Below are positions 22,108 to 34,157 of a stretch of 64,000 bases of DNA, piece after piece; the first letter of the stretch is position 1; each line of letters opens with the position of its first letter. A program made the translations under genes and the position numbers. Source of the stretch: Aedes albopictus (lineage: Eukaryota > Arthropoda > Insecta > Diptera > Culicidae); NCBI RefSeq assembly GCF_035046485.1, contig NC_085138.1, positions 14,263,329 to 14,327,328 of the forward strand, given 5' to 3'. Below the pieces are notes generated by a model, which saw nothing but the letters and a program-made list of their open reading frames with translations, had not been told where the DNA came from and ran no database searches.

Positions 22108-23060
22108 GGAACGATTCCAGATTAAAAACAAAACTCTGGTGGATATTTGTTAGGCTTTTTTGTCGCGGAAGTGTGTACCCAGGAAGGCACGACATGTTTC
22201 TGTACTCGAAGTTTCTGCTGGTAAAAATTTACGATTGTGAATCGTCGGTGTGATCGTAACGTACGTCGGGACGTAGAGAGAGAACGAAGAAAGCCATTGG
22301 GGTCGTTTGTTGGGATGTTAGTGAAGACCACGAGCGAATCTTAGTGATTTAAGAAAAATATCAGGGTTTGTCCATAAATATCGTAGCATTTTATATCCGA
22401 TTTTTAACTCCCCCCACGTAGCATATATAGGAAAATACCTAATACATGGCTCGTCACACAATCCTAGACTCCCCCTTCCCCCTGATATGCCACGTCTTTT
22501 ATGGATGCTCCCTAACGTTTAATAGTGAAAATAAATGAGTGCATCGAGCAACTCCGAAGGATGATTTTTTTTTTGTCGGCTGAGCTGGGCCTTCGTTAAC
22601 CCTTCAGGATGCGCACCGTTTTAAAAAGTACAATACCACGAAAAAAAAAACACGCACGTCGTACACAGCGGAAGCGCAGTGCAGTTCAGCATCACACTGG
22701 CGCGCGTCCTGAAAGGTTAATAAAGTAAAATCCTTACATTTCTCAGCAGAATTTTGCATTATGTGTCGACGCCAGGGTGAAAAATCCACTGCCGATAATT
22801 ACTGCATCAGGTTTAGGATCACAAACGGAAATTGGTGAATTTATTTCGTTATGCGCTATTTTATCTTATCATAGAAGAAATAAAAACATTTATCTTTATT
22901 GGGTGATGCACATTTCTATAATAATGGGAGGGATTAGTAAGTTATTTCGTTTCAGAGTAAGTAAAAGCGCTTAAACCTAGGTATAAGGGCCAGGATACAC
23001 GGGTGTAACACCTGTGTCCCATTCTTGGATACTAAGGACCATGGAGTGATATTATCCTTC
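22108..23060 (+). repeat. Segmental duplication, copy 1
   Basis: It is homologous to 26441-27880. Shared blocks include 'ttgtcgcggaagtgtgtacc', 'aaataaatgagtgcatcgag' and 'aaggaccatggagt'. Copy 1 has about 120 bp (22212-22330) absent from copy 2. Copy 2 has a 633-bp Harbinger-like insert absent here. Confidence 0.85.
22600..22716. mobile_element. piggyBac-like MITE (TTAA-flanked)
   Basis: TTAA occurs at 22596-22599 and 22717-22720. The ends CCCTTCAGGATGCGC and GCGCGTCCTGAAAGG are inverted. The paralogous copy lies at 26782-26893. TTAA duplication is diagnostic of piggyBac-type integration. Confidence 0.8.
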
Positions 23061-24424
23061 TTAGACCAAGCCCACCCGTGGGCTAAATACTACACACGCA
23101 ACAGCACGTCGTTAACGATTTTTAATTTCGTTATCAACCCATTTTCGCACCGGTCGTTCGTTTCCATGTGAGTAAAATAATGATCGGTCACCTTTGCGCA
23201 CCGGTGGTCTCTATTCTCTCCCTACCATAGGTTTTTTGCACTTCTGTAAATCATCGCAATATTTTGTGTATTTCTATGGGGTTATTGCAAATCTTATTCG
23301 GTATAATAATTTGTGCTCATATTTTGAAAGAAGGGGTTTTGGATAAGACTGAAAACAGTTAGTAAAAATTGAACTCAAATAAATAATTCCCTTGGAGATT
23401 TGTACCAGTTTTGGTGCGTTTAAAGATATTATTTTCTTAATAATGTATGATTGTATATAATCTCGGAATTCAAGCAATCTTTTTTTAAAATTATGTGTTT
23501 GTTGCTTACTGTATGACTTGTAGGTTGAATTTTTATCTAAAATAATATCCATCTCTTCGATATCCATGTTGTCTTTCTCGCAAGAAATTTATCTGAATTT
23601 GAGATTATGAGCATTTTTTTAATGATTAGGTTTATTGAATAATTACACCCCTTGCATTTCCAACACATTTATAACGTAGTTGTGTCCTTTTCAGCTTCGC
23701 GTAGGTCAAGATTCTTGAATCCTGGTCATAGTAGAAGCTGTCTTCTAACAGTCTGCGATAAGTTTGCGCAACCTTTTTTCATTAACGTGTATTTTAACAT
23801 TAGCTATTTCTATACTCAGTCACAACCTTTTAGTTACAAAGCATCACTCGCAAATCTTAATATATATTGCGATCTTTTGGATGCTGGTATATGAATATTT
23901 TGTTGGAAGCAGATTCTATGCGCTTGAAGTAGACTGCGTATTTGTCAAAGTACATAATGAGCCCACTCTCCTTTTTGGCACTTCATACAACAATTGTTGT
24001 ATTTTAACATCCAACGCCTTGCTTTTTCTATAACGAGGAACCTACAATATGACAGTCCTGCACACCGCCTATTTTAATTGGTGAAACTTGGCAGCTCGAC
24101 TACATTTTTTGAGATTTTTATCGGTATGATTTAGTTTTTACAAAAAGAAATAACTGTAGTGTTTCTATGATATCTGAGTTGAGTTAGGTACAGTCAATGC
24201 ATCTTTGAAAAATCGTAACTACTCTTATCTAATCTCATACATACGCGGAATCACCCTGGAAAGCAATCGTGTTACTTTTCTTGTCAATACTGATGCTTGC
24301 AGCATATCAGATATATGACACATGCATCAAAGCGGCCTGGTCCACTGCGTTGTATTTACGCGCAAAGATGATTCTTCGAAATACTTGGAGTACAGAATAT
24401 TTTATTTCGGCAAGGTACTTCTCG

Positions 24425-25027
24425 AATTTACAGGGGAGGAAGGATGCGTGGACGGTGAAGTCACCCATTTCGCACACTTTCTTCCTAATGTCTCGTTTAT
24501 TTAATTTATATTTTTAAATTTATATTTAATAAACTACCCACTGACGACCACCATTTTCAAAAACAGCAATCAAACCAAAACTCTTTTGCCTTTTTGAAAT
24601 ATACACGACAAAACGAAACGCGAGGCACAGCTCTTTCAAAGCGGAGGATCTTAGCCCGTAAAGTGAAGAAAGAAAACCTTGTGGTTGGCGAATTGGCGAA
24701 GAAGCGAAAGCTTTATTCATAACATCGAATTTACAGGGGAGGAAGGATGCGTGGACGGTGAAGTCACCCATTTCGCACACTTTCTTCCTAATGTCTCGTT
24801 TATTTAATTTATATTTTTAAATTTATATTTAATAAACTACCCACTGACGACCACCATTTTCAAAAACAGCAATCAAACCAAAACTCTTTTGCCTTTTTGA
24901 AATATACACGACAAAACGAAACGCGAGGCACAGCTCTTTCAAAGCGGAGGATCTTAGCCCGTAAAGTGAAGAAAGAAAACCTTGTGGTTGGCGAATTGGC
25001 GAAGAAGCGAAAGCTTTATTCATAACA
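24425..25027. repeat. Exact 303-bp tandem duplication
   Basis: 24425-24727 and 24728-25027 read identically by eye, starting 'aatttacaggggaggaag' and ending 'tttattcataacat'. Near-perfect identity implies a very recent event or an assembly duplication. Confidence 0.9.
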
Positions 25028-25034
25028 TACTTAA

Positions 25035-25150
25035 CCCTAAAAGGGATACCTTCGTGGCCTCAATTTCGTCACCTCGCTGAGTGTGTTCCATCAAAGACGA
25101 GCTCTGAAAGGCGCCTGGGGTCCAATGGACCCCAGGTATCCCTTTTAGGG
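25035..25150. mobile_element. piggyBac-like MITE, second family (copy 1)
   Basis: TTAA occurs at 25031-25034 and 25151-25154. The inverted ends CCCTAAAAGGGATACC and GGTATCCCTTTTAGGG are perfect. The same element lies in opposite orientation at 57824-57939. Confidence 0.9.
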
Positions 25151-25159
25151 TTAAGCAAA

Positions 25160-25849
25160 GCTTGTCAATTTAAACCTATTATTTTTCTGCGTTTGTATTG
25201 TCACTCTATCACAATTCTATGTCAGACAATTTGTTGTGTTATTCGTGTAACGATCTATGATATTGATTGGTTGAAAATTTCAAATATTTGATGCAAACTA
25301 AAATAAATTCCTACCTATACAAAACAAGAAAATCATTCTCTAGAAACTATATACCAGGCAACAAATTCATACTCATGTTCTTTCGTCTCCTCTTTACGCT
25401 ACGCAGAGAGCTAAACGCGAGAGAGCGCACGAGCCTACGGATAGAGACCGTACTTTGCGTGTCTCTATATTCTAAGCCCTGCTACGAACCGTACGTAAAC
25501 TTTTCGCTTTCGAGCCCTACTTAGCAGCGACCGGTGCGGTTCGCTTCTTTGTTCGGGGCTCTACTTAACGTTAAAACGCTTGATTGAGCCCATGAGTGGG
25601 CTTGGTCTGATATGTTATGTATATTTCATTGGTTTATTCGATGTTTTTTCGCGTCCTGATAAGCAATAAATGGTCTGTTTAAAAAATAATTTTAACCAAA
25701 CGAAGGGAAAACTATTGCTCCATAATAGTCCCAAATTGAGGTCTTTGATTTGAACCATATTTTGGATTCAAAAAATCCATATTCAAAAGTGTCCAAAGTA
25801 GCCCCGCACGACGGTAATTAAAAATATGGGTTCCGCTCAAGCGTTGTCT
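25160..25849. other. No recognisable gene
   Basis: This covers the right part of the 2.55-kb TIR element and AT-rich flank. The 25390-25560 stretch is GC-richer, with repeated 'gagag' and 'cgcgag', but gives no product I recognise. Confidence 0.35.
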
Positions 25850-26420
25850 AAAGGAGTCGATTGAAAAATTAAAATCAAAAACATTATAGGCTAGACGGAA
25901 ATCGCAACAAATGGAGTTAATCGGATCATTCGCTCCATAATCAGTATTCCTCGTTGCTGGCTGAATCAGTTGTCTGGTCCTTAGGACGCGCTCTGGAGCA
26001 TAGATTTGAACGCGCTCAAGTAAGGCAGGGCAATCAATTTCAAATGTCTGGGAAGTAAGTAGCTATCTCCAAGATATTTCTGCAGCACAACTGTTCTGAA
26101 TATGTCCGAAAATGCCAGGATCGCAGTTTTCAATACAACATTGGGGATTCTGTCTCCAGTTTTCTACACTTTTACTCCTTTTGCCACCAAACAATTACAA
26201 GCTTGGATTTATTCGCCATCTTCTTCCATCTCATCGACGTATGGTGTAGTTGCACATGGGGTTGGGTCGCGCTTTGGAAAGAGACCGTCTACAATTGGCT
26301 CAACTTGTCAAAGCTCATTTCAGATAGCATCGTTGGACCTTCGATCTTCGTCATCACGACGCGGTAAGATAAACCCCAAGAGTTGGCGTTCACTAGTAGA
26401 CACGGCTCCTTGTAAAACTT
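25850..26420 (-). pseudogene. R1/LOA-like non-LTR reverse transcriptase relic
   Basis: Minus-strand reading gives NSWGLSYRVVMTKIEGPTM, then IPNVVLKTAILAFSDIFRTV, then 'LKLIALP', then MERMIRLTPFVAIS in a shifted frame. This order resembles the linker and first RT blocks of R1/LOA-type elements (substrate-choice region, PNxxLK, LPK, LxRL). Stops and at least two frameshifts are present. It abuts segmental duplication copy 2. Clade is an inference from motif order. Confidence 0.65.
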
Positions 26421-26781
26421 TTTTTTGCTTCATGTACCCATGATTCCAGATTGAAAACTAAATTTTGGTGGATATTTGTTAGGCTTTTTTGTCGCGGAAG
26501 TGTGTACCCAGGAAGGCACGAGATGTTTCTGTACTCGAAGTTTCTGCTGGTTTATTTTTTTTTAATATGGTAGCATTTTATGTACGATTTTTTACTCCCT
26601 CCACGTAGAATATTTCCCATACCTAATACATGGCTCGTCACACAATCCCAGACTCCCCCTCCCCCTTAATGTGCCACGTCATTTATAGATGCTCCCTTAC
26701 ATTTAATAGTGAAAATAAATGAGTGCATCGAGCAACTCCGAAGGATGATTCTTTTGGTGGACTGAGCTGGGCCTTCGTTAA

Positions 26782-26893
26782 CCCTTTAGGACGCGCACCG
26801 TTTTAAAAAGTACAACACTAAAAAAACCTCGCTCGTCGTACACAGCGGAAGCGCATTGCAGTTCAGCATCACACAGGCGCGCGTCCTGAAAGG
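26782..26893. mobile_element. piggyBac-like MITE (paralogue of 22600)
   Basis: TTAA occurs at 26778-26781 and 26894-26897. The ends CCCTTTAGGACGCGC and GCGCGTCCTGAAAGG are inverted. It was duplicated with the surrounding segment. Confidence 0.8.
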
Positions 26894-27103
26894 TTAATAA
26901 AGTGAAAGCCTTACATTGCTCAGCAGAATTTTGCGTTATGTCTCGACGCCAGGATGAAAAAAATCCGTTGCCGATAATTACAGCTTCAGGTTTAGGATCA
27001 TAAACGGAAATTGGTTAATTTATTCCGTTATGCGCTATTTTATCTTATCAAAGAAGAAATACAAACATTTCGCTTTATTTGGTGATGCACATTTCTATAA
27101 TAA

Positions 27104-27736
27104 CACAGCGTAACAAAAATTAACTTTTGGTCTGTCTCAAGAGCAAAGTTATGTGTCTCTGACAGATTTTGGGCCGCTGAATCCGAATCCGGGCTCAGAT
27201 TTGCTCCAGCACGTCACAATTTTGAGCTATACCCTAAATTTTAGGCAAAATATGCGATTTTGGGCTTTTTTGACTGCCAGCCATTAAGCATGGAAATATT
27301 TTTTTAAAGCAATCAAAAGGTAAATTAAACATGTAACTTCTAAATTAACGACTCATGCAAAATATTTTGTTTTACCAAATCAAATTTGAAAGATTTAAGC
27401 ATTTTATGTCAGTAAGTAAACTTGCATGCAATTTTTGGAGGGTAACTTGTATGGGAAATATCGCACCTTACATAAATCGCTTAAAACTATCAAATTTGGT
27501 CTGGTAAAACGTAATATTTTGTATGAGTCGTTAATTTAGATGTTAGTTGACAAATTTATCTTTTGGTTGTTTAAAAAAAAATATTTCCATGTTTAATGAA
27601 TGGCAGTCAAAAAAGCCTAAAATTGAGGTATAGCTCAAAATTCTGACGTGCTGGAGCAAATCTGAAACCGGATTCGGCCCAAAATCTGTCAGAAACTCAT
27701 AAGTTTGCTCTTGAGACAAAAAAATGTTGCGCTGTG
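27104..27736. mobile_element. Harbinger-like MITE, 3-bp TAA duplication
   Basis: It starts CACAGCGTAAC and ends GTTGCGCTGTG, with TAA at 27101-27103 and 27737-27739. The paralogous site at about 22920 is uninterrupted, which fixes both boundaries. The two arms are inverted for ~300 bp, so the element is essentially a long hairpin. A 3-bp TWA duplication is characteristic of PIF/Harbinger elements. Confidence 0.85.
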
Positions 27737-27956
27737 TAATGGGAGGGATTAGTTAGTTATTTCGTTTCAGGGTGAGGGTGAGAGTGAAAGCGCTTAATTT
27801 TAAGTATAAGGGCTAGGATAAATGGTTGTGACACCTTTGTCCCATCCTTTAATACTAAGGACCATGGAGTAACATTAACCAACGTAACTCCTAATTACAA
27901 TAAAAATGATAGAAGTAGTCGATGATTCTCTAAATGAAAGGATGTGTAGTGTGTAA

Positions 27957-28921
27957 AGGGTGTCCCAGAAAGTATGGGCACAACTTTGAATAGTGAAAAT
28001 ACAATTATTTTCTTAACAAACGAAAATTTTTATATATTTGTATTTTTATTCAAAGTATTTTCATCGATACCTGTAAAGAGTTTCTACATAAAAAAGGACT
28101 TTTGTATGCAGAATGTTCAAAATGAAAAAAAAAACAACTTTTAAAACTTCTGCACAAACCACTTTTTTACGGTTTTGCCAAATACCCAAATTCGAAACAA
28201 TGTTTTCGAATTTTTTTCGCATGATATATTCGAAAACATGTTTGCTCAGATGGTTGATTTGATTTTTTTTTATAAATATGTCTTGTCTGTACGTACGAAT
28301 ATTTAGGAATTTTGAGGAAACTGAAAAATTCGCCTTTTTCATTTTTGGATAAGACATGTGACATGTCCACAGACATTAGAGTTTTAAAACATATTTTAAT
28401 GAGAATAAAAATATCTTAATCTACACTTCATTAAGCTGGAGCATCTATTTAATTTATAGTGAAATTGAATTGTAATTTTCTGCATGCTGTGCCATATATT
28501 CAGAAGCTTGTTTTCAACTATTAGAAAAACGGGTTTTAATAAATATCGATTATGGTGTTTCAATTCATTTTTCAGGTTCAAAAATATATGTTTTCAATTC
28601 AAACTAAGCTTTGTATAATAGATACGAATGTAAAAATACAAGGCTAAATTTTTTGAAATTTCTATCGAGCTAAGTTTTATGCGTAGAAAACAATTTGTTA
28701 AGCGATGTTATTGAAAAATATAGCAATTTGTGCAGAAGCTTTAAAAGGTCTTTTAGGGAATGCTCCACCGCATCCAAACGAAGTGTAAAATGCAAATTTT
28801 AATAATTGGCATTTGATGTTAATATATTAAGGCAGGATATGCGTGACAACAAAGTTTGTTTATGCATCCATTCTCAAATGGCATAGCAGCAAAGTTGTGC
28901 CCATACTTTCTGGGACACCCT
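27957..28921. mobile_element. 965-bp mariner-like non-autonomous element
   Basis: AGGGTGTCCCAGAAAGTATG at the left is inverted at the right, ending CTTTCTGGGACACCCT. The inverted match is ~30 bp. Internal frames are short and unrecognised. Mariner-type assignment comes from the TIR style only. Confidence 0.7.
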
Positions 28922-31900
28922 ATATGTGTAGACCAGACTAAAGGAAAGACTTGTTAGAATCCCAAAATGGCCACCACAATGGCCAACTTTGACACCTACT
29001 CACGACTTCGAGCGCACAAATTTCTTCGTAAACAAAACCAGCGCACCTGATCTTATTTTAAGCCTAATACAAGTGAGCAAGAATAGAATAATAAAATGCA
29101 CTGTTGTTTGAAGCTTGCCTCTTGAGATTTGTGCGTCTGAAGTTCTGATGCACTATTGAAGCGGAAATTCAAGACGTTTGTCCTTAACCTTCCGTAACTA
29201 GCGCGGTTGGCTCTCACTGCACTGGGTCACGAGTGGGATCTAGCAAGTAAGAATCTCTAGCGTTTTGGGAGTGCATTTTTTGAGTTGGTGTCTTCGGAGA
29301 CTTTATTTTACTGTACTTTTTTGTTATGACGAAAATTAGTTGATAATTTTGCCTGTGGCGCTGCGATACTATTTTATTTTGTTTTACGTCCTAGCGGTTT
29401 CCCGTCTTTTGCGAAGTTGTGCAAAAATAAGTAAATGTTATTAGCAAATTAATCAATTTTAACACCTCACATGTGTTAATCAAAGTAGCCTGCGTTCAGG
29501 CCTTAGTCTGACCGGTAATGTAAAGCAAGGTAAACAATATATGATTAACGATTGCCTGGATAACTATCATAAATCTACCCAAGCAAACCCACCGTGCACC
29601 GGTTAGAATGTTTCGTTTTCACTTGCATTGCAAGTGTTACACCTAACTAGCGTACGTACACTTCCCTTCATGTGCGGTTGTATGTTTTGCAATTCAGAGA
29701 AGAATCCCTCACCATTCGCCACGAAAAATATCCTCATACCACCTGCACTGACTCATGAACTCAAGATGGGTACATACTAGATCTGTGGCGACTCTGAGCT
29801 GAGGCACCATTTTCCCGAATGCATTTTTATTATAATTCGCGGACGACAAAGATGCTTCTCGTTTGGTTTTCTTGAACGGCAGCGAACCAACCCAACAACG
29901 CCAGCGGTTGGGCAGTCGGGAAAAGTTTGAAATATTTATTTGGACTGGAATTAAATTAATTCCGTAACTTGTTTTGAAATCAAAGGCATTTTCCAGGAGC
30001 CGATCCGCGAGTGGGCTTCCAATTCCCGCGTGTTGAAGGCAATATAATTGGATTATAAATTTTTCAGAAAACATGACACGAACACTCGCCATATTATTGG
30101 TTTGCTGGCAGTTAAAGTGGGGGCACTCTCCGTTGATCTCTCGGGCAGTGCACCACCATCTTAGCCAGTGTGGTTTGCGGGTATAATGTGATGATTAATC
30201 TGGAAAATGGAAAATGCAGTGATTGGTTCCTCCCAGTCGGTCGTTCTCTCTCGCATGGTGGGTTGTGAGTAGGTTGGATGCTGAGAATTTTTTATGCAAT
30301 GCAATATATTGCAGTAAACGGGAGAGCCGATCAAATCGATTATTGGAGGAAATCGAACCTATTGGAAACTGGTCACTCCCATAAGGTTGTAGGACTGAGC
30401 TCTGAAGCGCAAACTCTGTGACGGCTGTTCAGAGAACTGAGAATACCTCGCTTAGAAAAATTTTATGGATGAACAACAGGTGTGGTCTCGTTTGTCAGAT
30501 CGGTGGTCTGTCGACGTAGCGGGATCAACATGCCATAAAAATTTAATGCAACTTGCCCGCAATCAAGACACTGATTCTTATGATTAATCGACAGTATTAT
30601 TCTGCTTCTAGGTTACTGTTAATCTTCAGCACACCTTACTAGCCCAACACTTCGCCAATTAATGCTTATACATATTAAACAGCTATTGTCTATTTCCCAC
30701 ACAACGATTGATCATTCATGTCCATTGTCCATCTCATAGTCCAGAAAGCCAAAAGGTAAATTGTTAATCATACTGCACACAAATTGAATCAAATATGGTA
30801 CCATGGTTCGCGAAATTTATTACCCAAAACATTCATCATCCCAGTATATCATTTGGCGCGCGGTTTTACAACCTTGCCGACTTTAGTGTTATACGTTGGG
30901 CCACAATAAAAATTTGTAATTTTAAGCGATTGCACCAGATAACCCTCGGTGGTGGCTCACCGAAGTTAAGCGATCCGATTTGATTAACCTTAGAGGCTAC
31001 TGCGTCGCCGGGAACTGCCGAATCGCGGTAGTTAAACAAACTCATTTCCACTCAAACGACCCCGGATGACTGCTGCCACCCACAATAACGATCGCGATCT
31101 GTTGTTTCCTTGGCTCCTGTCTGGGTCAGCGTCCCAGAAAATTCGTCATTCCGAAGCGGCAGCGATCCTAGTTTAAACTTTACGGTCACATTCCCGCCAG
31201 GTTGCCACTTCATTTCTCATTTCACCACGCTGTGTCAGAATTTTGCGCTAAAATTTTGTGTTCATTTAGTGGTGCGGTGCGTCGAATAAGTAAACATCGT
31301 GGTGCATGATGGAGCTAGCACCCTTCTCTTGGTCTATGCTATGGAGTTACAATAAAGAAACTTAGGGTAACCCCTTTATACTTAGTCTTTCCTTAACTTT
31401 CAACTAATTTTGTTTGTTTTAACTTCATCACGATTAGACGATTCGGACTTAGCCACAAGTAAACAATAGAGAAGTTGGTTGACCTCAGCGCTTCTGTGTT
31501 GTAGAAAAGCCCAAAACGATTCAAACCGTAAAGTAGCGAAAAATAGTACAAATTACTTCGAATTTGCAGTAATCTATTTCGGTCCTCCCATCAATCACAT
31601 TCATCGGACCACATGGATCCGCATGGGCACCAAACTGGCTAAATTTAGCGACGCCAAAATGATTGATGTGCATTAATTCTTCGAACGGTTCGCCAATTTA
31701 ATTTTCCTGGTTTTGTTTTCCGTTTTTCGGGTTTCTATAGCATTGTATGGCGGTGCATAACGAAGCGGAAAATCCCCTAAGGCAATCCATTTCCGATCGC
31801 TTTAATTGGGATTAAGCTGTAATTAATGAGCTCAGAGGTTTCGATGTCAGAAATCATTTTGACAAGTGACGGATATAGTAGAAATCTATTTCATCGTATG

Positions 31901-32149
31901 CGCTAATTCCCGTCATATGAGACGGAAAATAGCCAACAGTTAGAGAATAGAGATACTCCAGCTTACAATAGCTCATCAGAAGGAAGCAAAAAGATGTAGA
32001 CCAGCGATTCCCATAGGGAAAACGGAACAATATATCTCTCAGTTGTGGTGATCATAAATCAAATATTTTTGTGATGATGTATAATTTTGTTGCCTTTTTT
32101 TTTATTTATATGCGACCAAGTGCAGACTGAAATTCTCTTACAGAACACC
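28922..32149. other. Repeat-poor 3.2-kb region, no gene assigned
   Basis: No repeat family from elsewhere in the window occurs here. The longest frame (127 residues, minus strand, 29709-30092) has no recognisable motif. The region could contain non-coding exons or regulatory DNA of a neighbouring gene, but the sequence does not prove it. Confidence 0.4.
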
Positions 32150-32820
32150 GTAAAAAAAATTGATTGAAGATCGCAATGCTTATATCACGTTCAAGGTTGT
32201 TTCACTTCTCACTGCTTCACACTACTCATTCCTCATTCTTCACAACTCACGTACTTACTTCCCACTCCTCTCTTTTAATCACTTCTCACCCATCACTCCC
32301 TCACTGCCTATTCCATACAGTTCACTTCTCACTCTTCACTGACCATTGATCACATTTTACTATTCGCTGCTCTTCACTACTGCTTACTTCTCACTGCTTC
32401 AAGCTCCTTATTGATCATTTAGCACTGCTACTTCTTATTGGTCACTTTACACTGCTCATTTCTCTCTACCCACTTCTCACTACTCATTCTTCACTGCTCA
32501 CTCCTAGCTCCGCGTTGCTCTCACTACTCACTTTCAACTGCTCAATACTTATATATCACTTCTCACTCCTACTACGCGCTGATCACTGCCAAACATTCCT
32601 CCGTGCTTCACTCTCCTCACTTCACACTCCTCACTTCATACTCTCCATTATTCACTGTTCACCCTTTACTAATCACGGCTCACTTTTTACTTATCACGTC
32701 AAAATCCTAATTTACCAATCGGTACTACTCAATTGTCATTCCTCACTGCTCCACACTGTGCACTCTCCGCAGGTAACTCTTTACAGTTTACCCAAACTTC
32801 TCGTACCACATTTTCACTCT
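32150..32820 (+). repeat. Degenerate 'ttctcactactcac' minisatellite, block 1
   Basis: Variants of 'cttctcactgctcac' dominate about 670 bp. The 60-107-residue open frames here are low-complexity artefacts. The block resumes at 33610-34030. Confidence 0.8.
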
Positions 32821-32960
32821 TCATCATTTGTGGGATAGATTTTTATTAGTATAAATTGAACATGGCACAAATTTTGAAAAGAAAAAAAAATAAACATCCT
32901 TATGATGATGATGTTTTTTTCTCTACCATCTATTGTAGCAAGGAATCTGCCTATAGCACA

Positions 32961-33120
32961 AGGGCTGTTCATAAACCACGTGGACAAAATTCTGGACATC
33001 TCAGACCCCCCTCCTCCTTTTAGACTTTCGTCCATACAAAAAAAAAATGAATGGAACGTAGACTTTGACCAATCCCCCTCCCTCCCCCCAAAAAATCTAC
33101 GTGGTTTATGAATGGCCCCA
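32961..33120. mobile_element. ~160-bp MITE (second copy of the 18545 family)
   Basis: AGGGCTGTTCATAAACCACG at the left is inverted at the right, with CA dinucleotides on both sides. It is diverged from 18545-18717 but has the same layout: C-tract and 'tttcgtccatacaaa'. Confidence 0.75.
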
Positions 33121-33609
33121 CAGAAAAAAAAATGAACAAGCCTATTATGACAAAACTGAACATTTCTGGATAATATTTTGAGGCATGAGGGAGGGCGCGT
33201 TGAAACGTGCCGTTTCATTAAATTTCTTAAAAACAATTTAAATTTCTTGTGGATGTCTTTAGAACAAACTCTACAAGCAGGTGCCGAAATACAATGTCCG
33301 ACGCCATTAAAAAATCCAAGAAGACAGCTACCGGTTTTTCAAAATCTATGGAAACCCATGGAATATGGGTATTTTAGAACGGGTCCGACGAGTAGATGTC
33401 GAAAATCAATGATCACACGGTTTGTGAAGAATTAGCATCAAGTTAAAATTCACAAATACAAAAAAAATCTAAAAAAAATGATCATATCAGAGTTATTTCT
33501 ACATCCATGTTAAATAGTCAGAACCTGAATTTACGAAACCATAAATTTTTATAGTTTTTTTTTCTGTATGCTTGTATACGTATACGTTGCCACTCTTGAA
33601 CACCCTTTG

Positions 33610-34030
33610 TGTTAATGATTGCTTACTCTCATTTCATTTATAGTGCCTTTCCATTCAGATCACCTTTCACTGATCATTCCACACTACTCACTTCTCACTG
33701 CTTCACACTTTTCGTTGGTCAGCCCTCACTACTCTATCCTCATTCTTCGCAAGTCATTCATCGCTATACTTACTTCCCGTTCCTATCTTACTACTCATCA
33801 CTTTAATTCACTCCCAAGCAACACACATGGTTACAAAACAGTGACGGCAGCGTATGTAAGCGTTGCACAGAAGTCACTGTGACTTACTGTGCAACCCTTA
33901 CATACGCTGCCGTCACTGTTTTGTAACCATGTGTGTTGCTTGGGCTCCTCATTTCTCCCTTCTTCACTCTTCACTGCCCGTTTCTCACATCTTACCCTTC
34001 ACTTCTCACTACTCACTCTTTCCCAAACAA
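33610..34030 (+). repeat. Degenerate 'ttctcactactcac' minisatellite, block 2
   Basis: This continues the low-complexity tract of 32150-32820, split by an insertion of ~790 bp and by a palindromic element. Confidence 0.7.
33813..33944. mobile_element. 132-bp palindromic MITE
   Basis: CCCAAGCAACACACATGGTT at the left is exactly inverted at the right end. Arms of ~60 bp are nearly perfect to the centre near 33879. It was inserted in the minisatellite. Confidence 0.85.
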
Positions 34031-34157
34031 CACGACTTGTTTCAGTAACAGCAACCTTAGTGCAATTTATTCGCTGTCCGTATTATAGACGAAAGAACAC
34101 AATTGCTTCTTGTTTAAAACCCAGAAGTGCAGATTCTGAATCGTTAGGCAACTTAAA

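Larger units (their letters stand above)
23061..25610. mobile_element. 2.55-kb TIR element
   Basis: TTAGACCAAGCCCACCCGTG at the left is inverted at the right, which ends GGGCTTGGTCTGA. The TIR contains its own small palindrome (GCCCAC...GTGGGC). No transposase frame was found. Embedded are a 303-bp tandem duplication (24425-25027) and a TTAA-flanked MITE (25035-25150). Confidence 0.6.
26441..27880 (+). repeat. Segmental duplication, copy 2
   Basis: It is homologous to 22108-23060. It is interrupted by the 633-bp element at 27104-27736. It also contains a TTAA-flanked MITE at 26782-26893. Confidence 0.85.

Noticed and set aside
24526..25023. Two nearly identical minus-strand frames (84 and 64 residues)
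   Set aside because: They are duplicated by the 303-bp tandem repeat and have no recognisable product.
29709..30092. 127-residue minus-strand open frame in a repeat-poor region
   Set aside because: There is no recognisable motif, and a chance frame of this length is plausible in 64 kb. Kept only as a note.
30940..30975. Possible 5S rRNA-like segment ('ctcaccgaagttaagcgat')
   Set aside because: Only about 17 bases resemble 5S rRNA, and the surrounding bases and the other promoter elements do not.
32160..32838. Open frames of 60-107 residues rich in S, H, L and T
   Set aside because: These are translations of the 'ttctcactactcac' minisatellite.
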